DNA from: Pictodentalium vernedei
Lineage: Eukaryota > Mollusca > Scaphopoda > Dentaliida > Dentaliidae
Length of the DNA: 64,000 bases
Assembly: GCA_031216915.1 (NCBI GenBank)
Contig: CM062289.1
Coordinates: 26,059,533 to 26,123,532, forward strand
Direction of reading: 5' to 3'
Of this stretch, positions 44,279-55,372 are shown piece by piece. Each line of letters begins with the position of its first letter. Position 1 is the stretch's first letter. The notes beneath the pieces are model-generated. The model was not told where the DNA came from. It made no database searches and was given only the letters and a program-made list of their open reading frames with translations. The position numbers were made by a program, and so were the translations under genes.

Positions 44279-46247
44279 TTTAAGCTCACCCTGACATTCA
44301 GTCAAACTGAACCAAATTTGATACGCATAGTCCTTATCATATGTCAATTGAAGTTTGTTCTAATAAATTTTGCCATGCTCCATAGGGTGGGAGTGGGGAA
44401 AATGCTCCAACATTCTAGAAAAATCTTCTTCTCATCAACCAGTGGGTAGAATGACTTGATATTTGGTATAAAGCTCCTTCTGAGGTGTAAAATCAAGTTT
44501 GTTCAAACGAAGTTCGTTGAGCAATATTTGCCTTCGTATTGGGAGGGGCAAGACTTTTGGCCCCGCCCAAAATTTCTATTTTCTGAACCGATGGTCCGAT
44601 TTGAACGAAATTCGGTATGTGTTATTATTGGGTCATAAGTACTGACTTAATTCAAGCTAAAAAAAAATCACATATACCCTGTGGGAACCCCACGAGCTAA
44701 AATTAGAAACTATTTTTAAATGCCCATATTTCCCAAACCACACGGAACAGAGAACATTAAAAAAATGCTGAGTCTTTTTTCTTCTCCGGAACCACTTATC
44801 TGAATCTTATGATATTTGGCATACAGCGCCCATAGGGGGGTGGGGGTGGGGTCTGATATAAGTGCATTCAATTTAAGCCCCTCGGTTTGTATTTGAGCTC
44901 ATTACAAGAGCCCAAATCTTAACTAGGGGCAATATGGGAAATAAGCTTTAAAAATCTTCCTCAGAACCACAGGTCAGAATCTTATAATAGTTGGTAAACA
45001 TCATTGTTACGAGGGTCAGATTCAAGTTTGTCCGAATCAAGTCTCTCTGTTAGTATTTGGGTTTCCTATTGGAGCCCAAATTTTAACTTAGTGCAATATG
45101 ACAGATTTTCTTTAACCCTTTACCTAACGTAACGGCCAAAACCGGCCAGCGCTATTCTCAAAAATCGCCAATTAATTTTCATTATTTTTCATTTTTTGTC
45201 GCAAAAACATAGGTTATGACCCCTCGTTGGAACGAGCTCGTTCCAACGAGGGGTCATAACCTATGTTTTGCAAGTTTCGTCTGCTTTTCAGGTTTGGTAA
45301 AGGGCTAAAAATCTTCTTCGCCAGAACTATCAATCAGAATATTCTGATATTTGGTATACAACATCTCTAGGGGGTCAGATTCAAGTTTGTTCAAATCGAG
45401 TCCCTGGGTTAATCTTTGGGCTCGCTATGGGAGCCCTAATTTTATCTTATTGTAATATGAGGAAATTTCTTTAGAAGTCTTTTTCTGCAGCTTCACCCGT
45501 CAGAAGGCTTTCATATTTAGTATGCAGCATATTTAAAAGGCTCAGATTACAATTTGTTCAAATCGAGTCCCTGGGTTAATATTTAGGCTCTCTATTGGCA
45601 CCCAAAGTATAACTTAGTGCAATATGAGGAAATTTCTTTACAAATCTTCTTCTTCAGGCCCACCAGTCAGAATCCCTCCATATTTGGTATACAACACCTC
45701 GGGGAGGGGGGGGGGGGGGGGGGGATTCCATTTGTTCAAATCGAGATCCTGGATTAATATCTGGGCTCCCCGAATTTCAATTTAGTGCAATATGAGGGAT
45801 TTTCTTCAAAAATCTTTTTCTCCAGAACCTCCAATCAGAATCTTTTCATATTTTGTATATAACATCTCTGGGAAGATCCGACTCAGGTTTGTTTAATTCG
45901 AGTCCCTGACTTAAAATTTGGGCTCCCTTTGTGGGTGAGTGAGGGGGGGATAGGCGGAGGGATCCAAGTTTGTTCAAATCCATTCCTTAGTGTTTTTCGA
46001 TAAAATTTGAATTTCAGACTGCAGTGACATAATAACCTTTGGAAGTTTGGCAGTGCTGGTCTACAGCTGATAGATTTGGAAACAGTCAGGAAGACCCATG
46101 ATAATCATCTGACATGGACACTAGAGTTATGAATAATTTCATGACTTCATTCCTCTGTAGTGTTGATGAACCATGGCTAACTGAATGTGATCTTCTTAGA
46201 ACCACTTTATCAGGGAGCGATTAAGGCACCTTAGAGCCTCTTGCTTT
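44279..46247. repeat. Long element with ~165-bp core repeats, containing a TTAA MITE
   Basis: The left end TTTAAGCTCACCCTGACATTC is preceded by an inverted ACGGACGGACGAGGGACAG. The leader at 44490-44760 matches 35580-35860. Core units repeat ATTTGGTATACAACATCTC and TTTGTTCAAATCGAGTCCCTG from about 44970 to 45990, with a poly-G tract at 45706-45724. The right end is GATTAAGGCACCTTAGAGCCTCTTGC. The type A MITE at 45116-45304 sits in one unit. Confidence 0.82.
45116..45304. mobile_element. TTAA fold-back MITE, type A, short, in a core-repeat unit
   Basis: TTAA at 45112-45115 and CTAA at 45305-45308. Other units of the same array read TTTCTTTAAAAATCTTC without interruption, so the empty site is TTAA. 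Ends CCCTTTACCTAACG and TTTGGTAAAGGG. Both palindrome arms are intact, but the stretch between the right arm and the terminal TTCGTCTGC flank is deleted. Confidence 0.95.
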
Positions 46248-46312
46248 GAAAAATAAACTTTTTTTCAACTGAGCAATTTGTAAGTTGCACGGACGGATGC
46301 GTGTTAAATTAA

Positions 46313-46406
46313 CGTGAATTTTTCATCAAATCTAGCCATGGCTGCTTCAAAGCAGCCATGACTAGATTTGATGAAGTATATCTCTAAAATACTCAGTGGG
46401 AAAGAG
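46313..46406. mobile_element. Fold-back element type D, uninterrupted copy
   Basis: The palindrome pairs TTCATCAAATCTAGCCATGG with CCATGACTAGATTTGATGAA around CTGCTTCAAAGCAG. TTAA lies at 46309-46312 and 46407-46410. Homology to 57990-58083 continues beyond the TTAA, so the true element may be larger. Just left of it (46258-46300) is a piece of type B MITE (CAATTTGTAAGTTGCACGGACGG). Confidence 0.6.
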
Positions 46407-46449
46407 TTAAACCACATCGTTGCATGAATTTTGGTCATGGCTTTATTTT

Positions 46450-47355
46450 GGTGAAATGATGTTAAGTGAAGGTGTTCAGTGCTTTGTAAAAAATCATGGT
46501 GCTCTTCACATGCCAATGTTCTCCATTCAACAGAATCGTGCCATGACATTGTGTTTGCCGTTAGCCATATTAATTGTATACAAACGAAAATAGATTGGTG
46601 TTTCTACTACAGAACTTCACAGGGACATAAACAACTTTGGGTCAGTTAGTGAAAATGGGGTGGTTCGCAATTGGCTTTCAGTTGTATAATAAGATTCCAT
46701 TGATCTTCAATGGACATGTGTAAGCACTTGGGTACGCCTGAGAATATAAGTAGGTTCTTATGTGTAACTGGTTACTGCTGTTTATATGGTTATAATTAAT
46801 TGAATTTCGTCGTAAACACTAAATATTAAGATCGTTTTATATCAGAAGAGGGGAAGATAACTTCGGTGTTAATTTTACTCGGTTGTTTATTAAGGTAATC
46901 CCAAAGTTCCTAGGCCACCCGCAGGCCTTGCATTTTCAGGAGAGCTGTTTATTCGCTCGCCTACTGCTAGCCTTACAAAAATAAAGAGAGCAAAATCTAG
47001 CACTCCTGGTCTTTGAAAATAATGATTACCGTAACAGCCTATTCTTAAGACCCACATCTTTTCAGATCTCTGCAATGTTTGTGGTCTCTGTAAGATGGCC
47101 ACACTGCATCCCCCACACCACCGGTCCATGCCGAGGCCCGGGGTTGTGGGAGGGGCAGTGTAGCCGTCTCACAGAGACTACCTCGTTAGCAGCACAAATG
47201 AAATGTACATACCCCTCTAGGCAGAAATTATTAATAGTAAAACTCCATTTTGCCACTTATAGCTTTTGTAAGCTTGAGCAATTTTGTAAGGAATCAGAAA
47301 CTGTTATGGGCTCTTTGTTTACCAACTTTTTGTGGAGTTTGCTCGCAGACTATGT
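46450..47355. other. Unassigned
   Basis: Near 47080-47185 GGTCTCTGTAAGATGGCCACACTGC and GCAGTGTAGCCGTCTCACAGAGACTAC form a loose inverted pair. No gene is recognised in the small frames at 46890-47389. Confidence 0.4.
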
Positions 47356-47363
47356 TGATTTAA

Positions 47364-47604
47364 CCCTTTACCCAACGCAGACGATATGAAAATTTATTAT
47401 TTTAAATCTCATTTTTTTAAATTTTTCAAAAAATTTCAACAAAACCATATCATGTGACCCCTCATTGGAAAGAGCTCAATGAACTCGTTCCAATGAGTGG
47501 TCACATGATATGGTTTTGTTGAAATATTTAGAAAAATTTATTTTTTCCAACTGTTCAATTTGTATATTACGCGGGCGGATGCGGGCGATTCGTTAGGTAA
47601 AGGG
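47364..47604. mobile_element. TTAA fold-back MITE, type B, reverse orientation, complete
   Basis: TTAA at 47360-47363 and 47605-47608; ends CCCTTTACCCAACG and GTTAGGTAAAGGG. GCAGACGATATG follows the left end and GCGGGCGGATGCGGGCG precedes the right end. The core pair is the A-T version (CATTGG with CCAATG); the centre has decayed to GAGCTCAATGAACTC. Confidence 0.9.
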
Positions 47605-47775
47605 TTAATGCGATGTTCCTTTCCTCACAAAGATGTTCAGAAATTCTTTCATGCTACAATTATAGATATTCCCGTCAATAAGTATTTAATGCACCTTGAA
47701 AACATCAAGATATTGACCTAATTGGTGGAACTACGTGACGTAATTATAAACCTACAGCTGTGATGAGTCTTCATT

Positions 47776-49150
47776 AGTAGTAGGACAGGGATGAAACGGG
47801 CCTAATTGGATGGATCTCATGCTGGATCTCATGTGACGTCATAGTCACGTGACCAAGTGACGTCATGTTTGGTTATCATGGTAGCCCGCGTGAGCGGCCA
47901 GCTTGTGACGTCATAGGGATACGTGTCTTCGTACTCATCCGCAGCGCGTGTTGTTAGGGTGATACGTGTTTCCGTCGGCCATTTTGTATACTGGAGGCAA
48001 GCATCTTAGTTTCTGTGGTAGCAAAAGGTATCCTGCAATAGCACAATACCATATGTATCTCCAAATACCGAGATGAGGATAAGAGTCTTCAGTAACTACT
48101 CGATAGCTTATTATGCGAAATCATCAACCCTGCTTTTAGATATCCCGCTTCTAGCGCCCCTTTTGAAAAACGTCTGGCTTCGGCTCCCTTTTTTCCGAAA
48201 TGAGTATAAGAGTCGTATGTGGAGTCACTCGAAGGAGCACTTGCTCTATAGATCATTTGCTCGATGGGATTCGTGTCGTTCGATTGTCTTTTGGGTTTGA
48301 GAATCATAAAGTCCTTCGTTTTTGTAGAAGGGAGATAACTCTGTATGGTTAGGTACAGATTATGGAAAATGAAGCAGACTGTTTGGTTAGTTAGCTGCAA
48401 TAAAGTTAACTGATTGGATGATCTGGATAAACGAAACAAGAACAGAATTACCTGGACTAGGTTTAGAAGTAGCCTGAACAGACCAGAAAAGCAAAATATA
48501 GTAACAAAATTGTTGCAACTAGTAGGCTCTTCTATTGTACTGGAGTATACCCCTATAGAAAGGAACGCGACTGTTATTGGGAAAAAATGCCCATTCTGGG
48601 GAACTTGATATAAAATAAAGTCATTTTGGATGATTTAGAGGGATTGTCGGGTTTATTTGGGTAATTAATTCTATGAAGTAAAATTATTCTTGTACAAACG
48701 AGCGCGTCTGTTATTGGGGGAAAGGCCCATTTTGGGGCTTCGCCAGGTCCACTTTGGTAGTTTTGGGTGAATTTTGGTGATTTGGAGGGATTGTTGGGTT
48801 TATTTGGGTAATTAGATTGACCACATATTCAATCGAACATACCCTCCGAACAAACCTCTGTCCTATAAGTAGCCTTTGGGTAACATAGCAACCATGTGCT
48901 ACAATAGAAACCAAGATGGCGGCCTTCAATATACAAATGACCGGCGGAAACACGTATCACCATAACAAACACGCGCTGCGCATGCGCACGAAGACTACGT
49001 ATCACTATGGAGATGGCGTCATAAGATGGCGGCTCACGCAGTCTATCATGACAACCAAACATGACGTCACTAGGTCACGGGACTATGACGTCACATGAGG
49101 TTAGCATGAGATCCATCCAATGAGGCCCGTTTCACCCCTCTCCTACTACT
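47776..49150. mobile_element. Element with ~250-bp terminal inverted repeats, MULE-like
   Basis: The left repeat 47776-48023 pairs with the right repeat 48897-49150. Termini AGTAGTAGGACAGGGATGAA and, in reverse, AGTAGTAGGAGAGGGGTGAA; both then read ACGGGCCTNATTGGATGGAT. Inside each repeat are TGACGTCA sites (47834, 47858, 47906; 49062, 49086). The middle has two related segments (48570-48665 and 48712-48812, both with GGATTGTYGGGTTTATTTGGG) but no transposase. A clean target-site duplication was not found. Long inverted repeats fit Mutator-like elements; this is an inference. Confidence 0.75.
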
Positions 49151-49436
49151 TTCTTTCATAAATATTTAATAAACAAACATCAACAATAGTATTGCCCCGA
49201 TTGCCCGATACAAATATTTGGATCCTTCGCTGTATGGTCAGTTTATTGTGCAGTACCGCCCATTAGTTTCCATGACCAGATTGCATGAACTTGTTGATAC
49301 TCGGAATATTTGTGAAATGTCTATCTTTGATGTGTGTTTATGTAAGTTATTCACTAATTTTTAGTTCAAAGAAAGGGTTAATTTTGTGGTTGGGTAGATT
49401 GAGAAAGCGCCAGTGGGGGATATTATAAAACAGTTT

Positions 49437-49876
49437 GTGTCTGAATGCTGAGCGATTAGAATGGAGGGTAGAGAGAAATGACCTTAAAGTGGACGGGCTT
49501 GGTGTGGTCCTTCTCATAAGAGGGTCTCGGAAACTCATGGGATGTTATTGTTGGTATTATACGCCGTCATCCAAGATTTGAATGCTGGGCGATTAGACTG
49601 GAGAGTAGGGAGGAATGACCTTCAAGTGAATGGGCTTGGTGTCGACCGCCTCAAAGAGGACCTCTGAAACTCATCGGATGTCTCCAGCAGAATATGATTG
49701 GTATTGTACGCCGTCATCCAAGATTTGAATACTGGGTTATTAGAAGGAAGAGTAGGGAGGAACGACCTTTAAGTGAACGGTATTGGTGTAGGCTTCCTAA
49801 TTAGAGGACTTCTGAAACTCATCGGGTGTCCCAAGCAGAGTTATTATTAGTATTGTACGCCGTCATCCAAGATTTG
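49437..49876. repeat. Three tandem units of ~147 bp
   Basis: Units end at 49580, 49727 and 49876 with ACGCCGTCATCCAAGATTTG. Each has GGGTAGRGAGRAAYGACCTT and GAAACTCATCGGATG-like phrases. Between-unit identity is moderate, so this is an old array. A frame on the minus strand in the first unit is not conserved in the others. Confidence 0.9.
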
Positions 49877-49879
49877 TTT

Positions 49880-52130
49880 TTTTTAGTTTTGAATTTACGT
49901 ATAGATTCATGACAATAAATCAGCATTCGTCCTGTCTGTCGCCTCTTCATCAGATTATATCAACATCTTAGGGTGGAGATGAGAGATTCGTAGTCATCCT
50001 ATATCTCGGCCGTATGCAGAGAGTAACGCCTGGCCTTTGAGTGAAGATACGTCTCACCGCCGCGTTGTGTTGCTAGATTCGTCATCTGGAGGTCTCACTG
50101 ACGTGATATTTAAAAAAACAAATAACCGACAGGTATCACCAGAATATAATTTAATGATGATGTTTTAACATGATTTACTCACATGTCTGCATCAAGAATG
50201 ACCCATGAAAATATAATTATACTCAACACAAATCGCCATGACTTTTTCAACGCCTGAATGTTCAAATTTTCTTCGGATCCGCTGGTGCTCTCTACATGTA
50301 GTTGATGTTGTTTCCTGTTATCGCTCCGCTACACAACGTATTGTCCATGTGAGCCTTCAACATATCAAGGTTCTGCACGTCGCAGCTTCCACTTTTAACG
50401 TTAATTGTTCTCCAGGTTTCAGTAACTGTCACTGTCCTTCAACCCCTCAGACGCGAACTTTACTCGCTATAACACTATTAACATTATATCGTCACCCTAC
50501 CGGGAATTTTATGTATGAATGTAAACTTTAGAATGGTGCAAACATGTAATAACATCGTTGGACAAACTACAGATTTTGTCCTCTCTAATAAATTAAAAAT
50601 ATTTAAGCTAATGTTTACATTTTATCCCTCTTTCAATTTGAAAATAGCACTTGTCGATCGTTCAAACCAATTTGAAAGTTTAGAAGAGATGTACAGTAAA
50701 AATGTATAAGACCGTAGGATTAAAGTTTTACTTTGTTCTCATTAATTCGCATATTCGCTGGCGAGACAAATCCATAAGGTGATCTTATTAAGTTACACGG
50801 CGTTGAAGGGGTTATATAAAATATTGTCATTGTTCCCTTGAGTAATATGAAAATAGAATGGCTGGCAGTTCACACTTTTCTCCTTTTGAAGTTAAAACTG
50901 GTATATTGTTGTGAAATTAGTTTGAACGGGCCAGAGTTTCTGTTGCATGATTGAATGTTGTGGTAACCTTAATCTTTATACTCAAATGATGACAATTATC
51001 CTGCGGACAAGAACATTTTCTCTTTTCATTTTCGTATCAAGCTCTATGGTGTTGAAAACATGATGACAAGTGGAGGTAACTCTCATAAAAGTCATTTAAA
51101 TTAATATTCATTGGTGGGGTTTGGTCAGAAGGGAAGAGAAGGTACAATGCAGTGGCAACATACTTTAGTAATTTGTTACCTACAACGATGGGGTCATTTA
51201 GTTGAGTTGCAGTGTTTATTTGGTGCTTCGAGTAAAGTTACACAAACAGTGGTGCGTTTAGATTTCAAGGATGGCACACGAAAGTCAGAGGCACAGTCTT
51301 GAACGCACCAGAGAGACCAAGTGAAAAGATGTACTGACAAAGTATGGTGCAGCAAAAACCTCAAATCTTTGAGTGCTGGAGAACGTACCTATGTGAATAA
51401 TAAATGCAGTTCAAACGGGAATAAAGATAGTTATAGAAAAAATCTCAGCATTTTGTTGGTTTTGTAATCAAACTATTTTGTTCGTATATTTTGTTCTTTT
51501 TTCTAAAATTACAACTCTTTTGTACAAAAGCTTTTTTCCGGTAAAACCATGTCATCTCTAGGGGTTTGTACCAGACGTTTGTTCACATTTGCGTTTACGA
51601 CAAGAACGCATGCTGCGATTTTAAATCCACTGAGCCAATTTCGAAACTAATAACACACAGATGTGCCAAACCTCACGCCCAAGTACCAAATTTTGACAGT
51701 TAGATAATACAGTTTATCTTACCGTAAAGGAAAAATGCACTGCATGTTTGAAGATGATTTTGGACCACTGTAGCCGATACTAGTCAAGGGTTCTGCTTGG
51801 TCGTATTTTAGAGCTAGGAATGTTTACTGTGTAAATTCAGACTGAACTTGGAGTGTTATGTTCCTCGGTGGAATTTACTGGAAATCCGTTATTACTGGAA
51901 ATCCGTTATTACTTTCCTTCTAGCAAACAATATTCAATAAAACAGTGAGATTTTCTACTGGGAGTATACGTTGATTGATAATTAGCCTGAGTACTAATGT
52001 CACTTACCCTCGTATAATACAGTTAGGACGGAAGCAACTTACAATATTAATGGGACTAAACAAGAAGAAAATCGATGAAACTATCAAATACTTAGAAAAT
52101 CTACAAAATTGTTTTACCCTTTGCAACCAT
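49880..52130. other. Unassigned, no repeat or gene recognised
   Basis: This is one of the quieter stretches of the window. Frames of 97 aa (50238-50531), 64 aa (50515-50709) and 63 aa (51111-51302) start with ATG but show no recognisable domain and no clear splice or promoter context. If a host gene lies here, only short or non-coding exons are present. Confidence 0.4.
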
Positions 52131-52134
52131 CCAG

Positions 52135-52372
52135 GGACCAGTTCTATAAAACTTTTACAATTGTATTTTCCCGAGTTGTATTTTCTATAAGTGAATATAA
52201 ATGACGCAAATGAATCATTAGCATTTTCAAAGATATGGCAATTTGCCAACTGGCAAATTGCCATATCTTTGAAAATGCTAATGGTTCATTTCAATTAATT
52301 TCCAAAAATAGAAAATACAATTCTGAAAAATACAACTGTAACAGTTTTATAGTATTGCCTCCTGGTCGAGTG
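52135..52372. mobile_element. Fold-back MITE (GACCAGKAG ends), uninterrupted
   Basis: Starts GGACCAGTTCTATAAAACTT and ends GTTTTATAGTATTGCCTCCTGGTC, with inverted TTACAATTGTATTTT-like runs. The central palindrome has 38-bp arms (52211-52248 and 52251-52288) with one mismatch. It is the empty-site relative of 33849-34549. Confidence 0.88.
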
Positions 52373-52604
52373 CCCAGAGATGTCAACATCGCGGGTACAG
52401 TACATGCAAAACGTGAAGAGTGCATATAAACTGAAACACCCACGAGAGGCGGGGTGTTCACATCCAGATCAAAACATTTTCAAATTATGATTAAAACATA
52501 AAAACAAGCAATGAATGTTTCATCCAATGGGCTTCCGTTTTGATCCGTTTAACCCAACATTCCGAACTTTTTGCGTGAAAAGAAATTTGACAATGTTCGA
52601 TTAA

Positions 52605-52839
52605 ACCCAACGTAACTGCCAAAACCGGCCAGCGCTATTCTCAAAAATCGCCAATTAATTTTCGTTATTTTTTCATTTGTGTCTCCATAACGTAGGTTAG
52701 ACCCCTCGTTGGAATGATCTCGTCCAGCTCGTTCCAACAAGGGGTCATAACCTATGCTTTTGAGACAAAAAATGAAAAAAAATGAGTTGTTCAAGAATTT
52801 TTTGGCAAGTGTCGTCTGCTTTCCATGTTAGGTAAAGGG
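52605..52839. mobile_element. TTAA fold-back MITE, type A, left end damaged
   Basis: The right end GTTAGGTAAAGGG is followed by TTAA (52840-52843). The left end reads TTAAACCCAACGTAAC, having lost CCTTT. The interior is type A; the palindrome has several unpaired changes (GACCCCTCGTTGGAATGATC against GCTCGTTCCAACAAGGGGTC). Confidence 0.85.
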
Positions 52840-52849
52840 TTAAACGACA

Positions 52850-53770
52850 GGCTGAAAAATAAAATAGGTGTGAGGATCTTTAACAATTCAATTCTACAGC
52901 TCTGTGGAGATATTAAGATTACATTTTTAGTGATTCTACTTACAAATACAGTATGGATTCGTCCATTTACACAGCATTGCTTGGGACGATACCATCCAGG
53001 GTGTCAATGTTAAAATGGTCAACACGGAGGGCATCGTCTGGAACTAAGCTTGTGCTTCTTGTGTTTTTACAGGAACATTTGCTTTTGGCTGAGTAGAAGA
53101 TCTGCTTTGTGGATGGTTTGTCATACTTTATTTACCGCGTATCGTTGATGGCACCAAGATACTGAAAAATGAACGTCGATCGGCACTACTATTAAATAAC
53201 AACAATTTTTAACGATTGACAACTGCTTGCAATTGAAAGGTTTAGGGTTTCTAAACTGACTGACAATGTAGGAATATCCGCACTCTTGTGTTCCTAATAA
53301 ACATATATGTATGTTTATTAATTTGGGGGAATGTTTCCACCCTGTATGCACCTTATTTGTTTCCACCCTGTATGCACCTTATTTGGGTCTGTATGTTTAT
53401 TAAAATTACCCTTCCAGTAGGTGGGAGATCTTCAGATTAGTAAATCTTCACTAGACTGTGTGATATTATTTTGTTTAGCACAGTATATTCATTGTTGTAA
53501 GCATGATGCATGAACACCTCGCCCCTCGAGTTTCAATGTGTTCTATGTGCCAGTAGGCACTCCAGTACGCACGCCAGTAGGCACATAGAACACATTGGAA
53601 CTCAGGGGACGACCCATTAGTTTTCTTCAATAAAACTAACTGTGATACTGGAAAATAAGATGGCTTTTAGATAAAATTAAGTAGCATTACTCCCCCACCC
53701 TCAATGGATTTCCACCCTGTACTGTTATTTGGGCCTGTACTTTTATTTAAGTTTACATGTTCCACCCTGT
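52850..53770. other. Mostly unassigned, with a palindrome at 53520-53611
   Basis: CAATGTGTTCTATGTGCC and GGCACATAGAACACATTG pair around a short CAGTAGGCAC repeat; arms are ~32 bp. TTTCCACCCTGTATGCACCTTATTTG is tandemly repeated at about 53333-53385, and related TCCACCCTGTACT pieces follow near 53710-53775. Confidence 0.55.
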
Positions 53771-53777
53771 ACTTTAA

Positions 53778-54021
53778 CCCTTTACCCAACGTAACGGCCA
53801 AAACCGGCCAGCGCTATTCTCAAAAATCGCCAATTAATTTTCATTATTTTTTTCATTTTTTGTATCAAAAACATAGGTTATGACCCCTCATTGGAACGAG
53901 CTCGTCGAGCTCGTTCCAATGAGGGGTCATAACCTATGTTTTTGAGACAAAAAATGAAAAAAATTAGTTATTCAAAATTTTTTTTTGCAAGTGTCGTCTG
54001 CTTTTCATGTTAGGTAAAGGG
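53778..54021. mobile_element. TTAA fold-back MITE, type A, complete
   Basis: TTAA at 53774-53777 and 54022-54025; ends CCCTTTACCCAACG and GTTAGGTAAAGGG. Almost identical in flanks to 24231-24473, yet both arms carry the A-T version of the core pair (CATTGG with CCAATG). Inserted between pieces of a CCTGTACTTT repeat. Confidence 0.92.
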
Positions 54022-54356
54022 TTAATTCCTGCCTGTACTTTTATTTGGAACACAAGAGTACGCTCTTATCATATGATATTCTCCTATTTAATAAATTATT
54101 CTTGCTTCCTTGTCTCAATGACATTTTGTCCCATAGGATGAGAAGACAATTAATTTCTCTGTGTGTGGATTCTGTGGATCTTTCCTAGAAATCTGATTAA
54201 ACAGACGTGTGTGTGTCTGCACTAATCTTCCTGGGGGATTTGCTGTTCTTATCGGAAAATCATTTTAAATCACAACAAACAGTTACACGCAGAGTTTGGA
54301 GAAACTGTTTTCGAAGGAAACTTAAGAGTAAATGTCTGTCGGCAGGAATGCATTTA

Positions 54357-54615
54357 TTTATTTATTAGAGTCTAGCGACACATCCGACAGCCAGGGTAAC
54401 CTCGTATCGGACAGTTTTACGGGTGGAGGAAGCCGGAGAAGGAGAGAACCATCGAGCAACGATGACCAACTGTCAGACTGCCCAGCGTACTAACTAACCT
54501 CCATACAAGTTGGGTAAGCATTGATTGAAGTGCATCATCGACAGCGCCACCATGCCCCCTCGTGGGATATCGGGATTAAGTGCCTTCTCCAAGGACACAA
54601 CGCAGAATTCCTGAC
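54357..54615 (-). mobile_element. SINE body with second-type tail, minus orientation, head missing
   Basis: Read on the minus strand: TAAGTGCCTTCTCC in reverse, then GGTGGCGCTGTCG, CCGGCTTCCTCCACCCG, CTGTCCGATACGAGG and a tail ending (AATA)n. The promoter head is absent. The tail is the CTGTCCGACACGAGGTGACC type, unlike the GTCACGGTCATGATTAGCC tail of the other SINEs. Confidence 0.75.
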
Positions 54616-54973
54616 CAGTGCAAATATTTTTAGTCTTTTCAAATATAGACACTGTGACATTTTTATTAAGAGTTTCAAAATCAATTAATTTTGCCCCAGT
54701 CAGCTGATCTCTTTCATTTTATGCTGTACTAAAACCGCTAGATGGCGTTTTAGCTCACATATAGACTATTGTAACCCAGTTTACAGGCCGATGTTGCTTG
54801 TCATGTTGGTTACGACACCGCACGTTTCCTTCCATCACCCCCCCCCCCCCCCCCCACCTCAACACAGCTGGAATGGGTTGGTAGAGGGGATACCGGGGTG
54901 TTGGGAAAAACTGAAGATGTGATATCAAATGTAGTTATAATGTTTACCATACCGCAAATTCCAATCCGTAGTA

Positions 54974-55345
54974 TTTTATTTATTTATTTATTGGGGTTTA
55001 GCGACACTTTTGGCAGACAGGGTCACCTCGTGTCGGACAGTTTTCCGGGTGGAGGAAGCCGGAGTACCCGGAGAGAACCACCAAGCAACGACGAGCAACT
55101 GTCAGACTCCCCAACTCAATAACTCCACATAAGCAGGATTAGCCTTGGTTGGAGACAAGTGCACCATCGACGTGCAGTACGTCTTAGTACACAGCGCCAC
55201 CGTGCCCCCACGCGGGCAATCGGGATTAAGTGCCTTGTTAAGGACACAACGTACTTGCCCCTCGTGTGGATCGAACTGTGGATCTTTCGGTTTGATGTCC
55301 AATGCTGTAACCGTTCCCAGCGATTGGCAGTAGTTAGTCCAAGAA
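54974..55345 (-). mobile_element. SINE with second-type tail, minus orientation
   Basis: The tail end at the left is ATTTATTTATTTATTGGGGTT, then the reverse of GTCGCTAAACCCC, CTGTCCGACACGAGGTGACC and CCGGAAAACTG. Body phrases GTGCACCATCGACGTGCAGT and GGGATTAAGTGCCTTG follow. The head region (about 55255-55340) is not a clear tRNA or 5S match. The 40-bp satellite starts just beyond. Confidence 0.8.
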
Positions 55346-55372
55346 AGACAACTCACTTTCTTATATAGACGC

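Noticed and set aside
47776-49150. Exact Mutator class from a 9-bp duplication
   Set aside because: TCTTCATTA and TCTTTCATA beside the two ends are similar but not identical, so the duplication is not proven.
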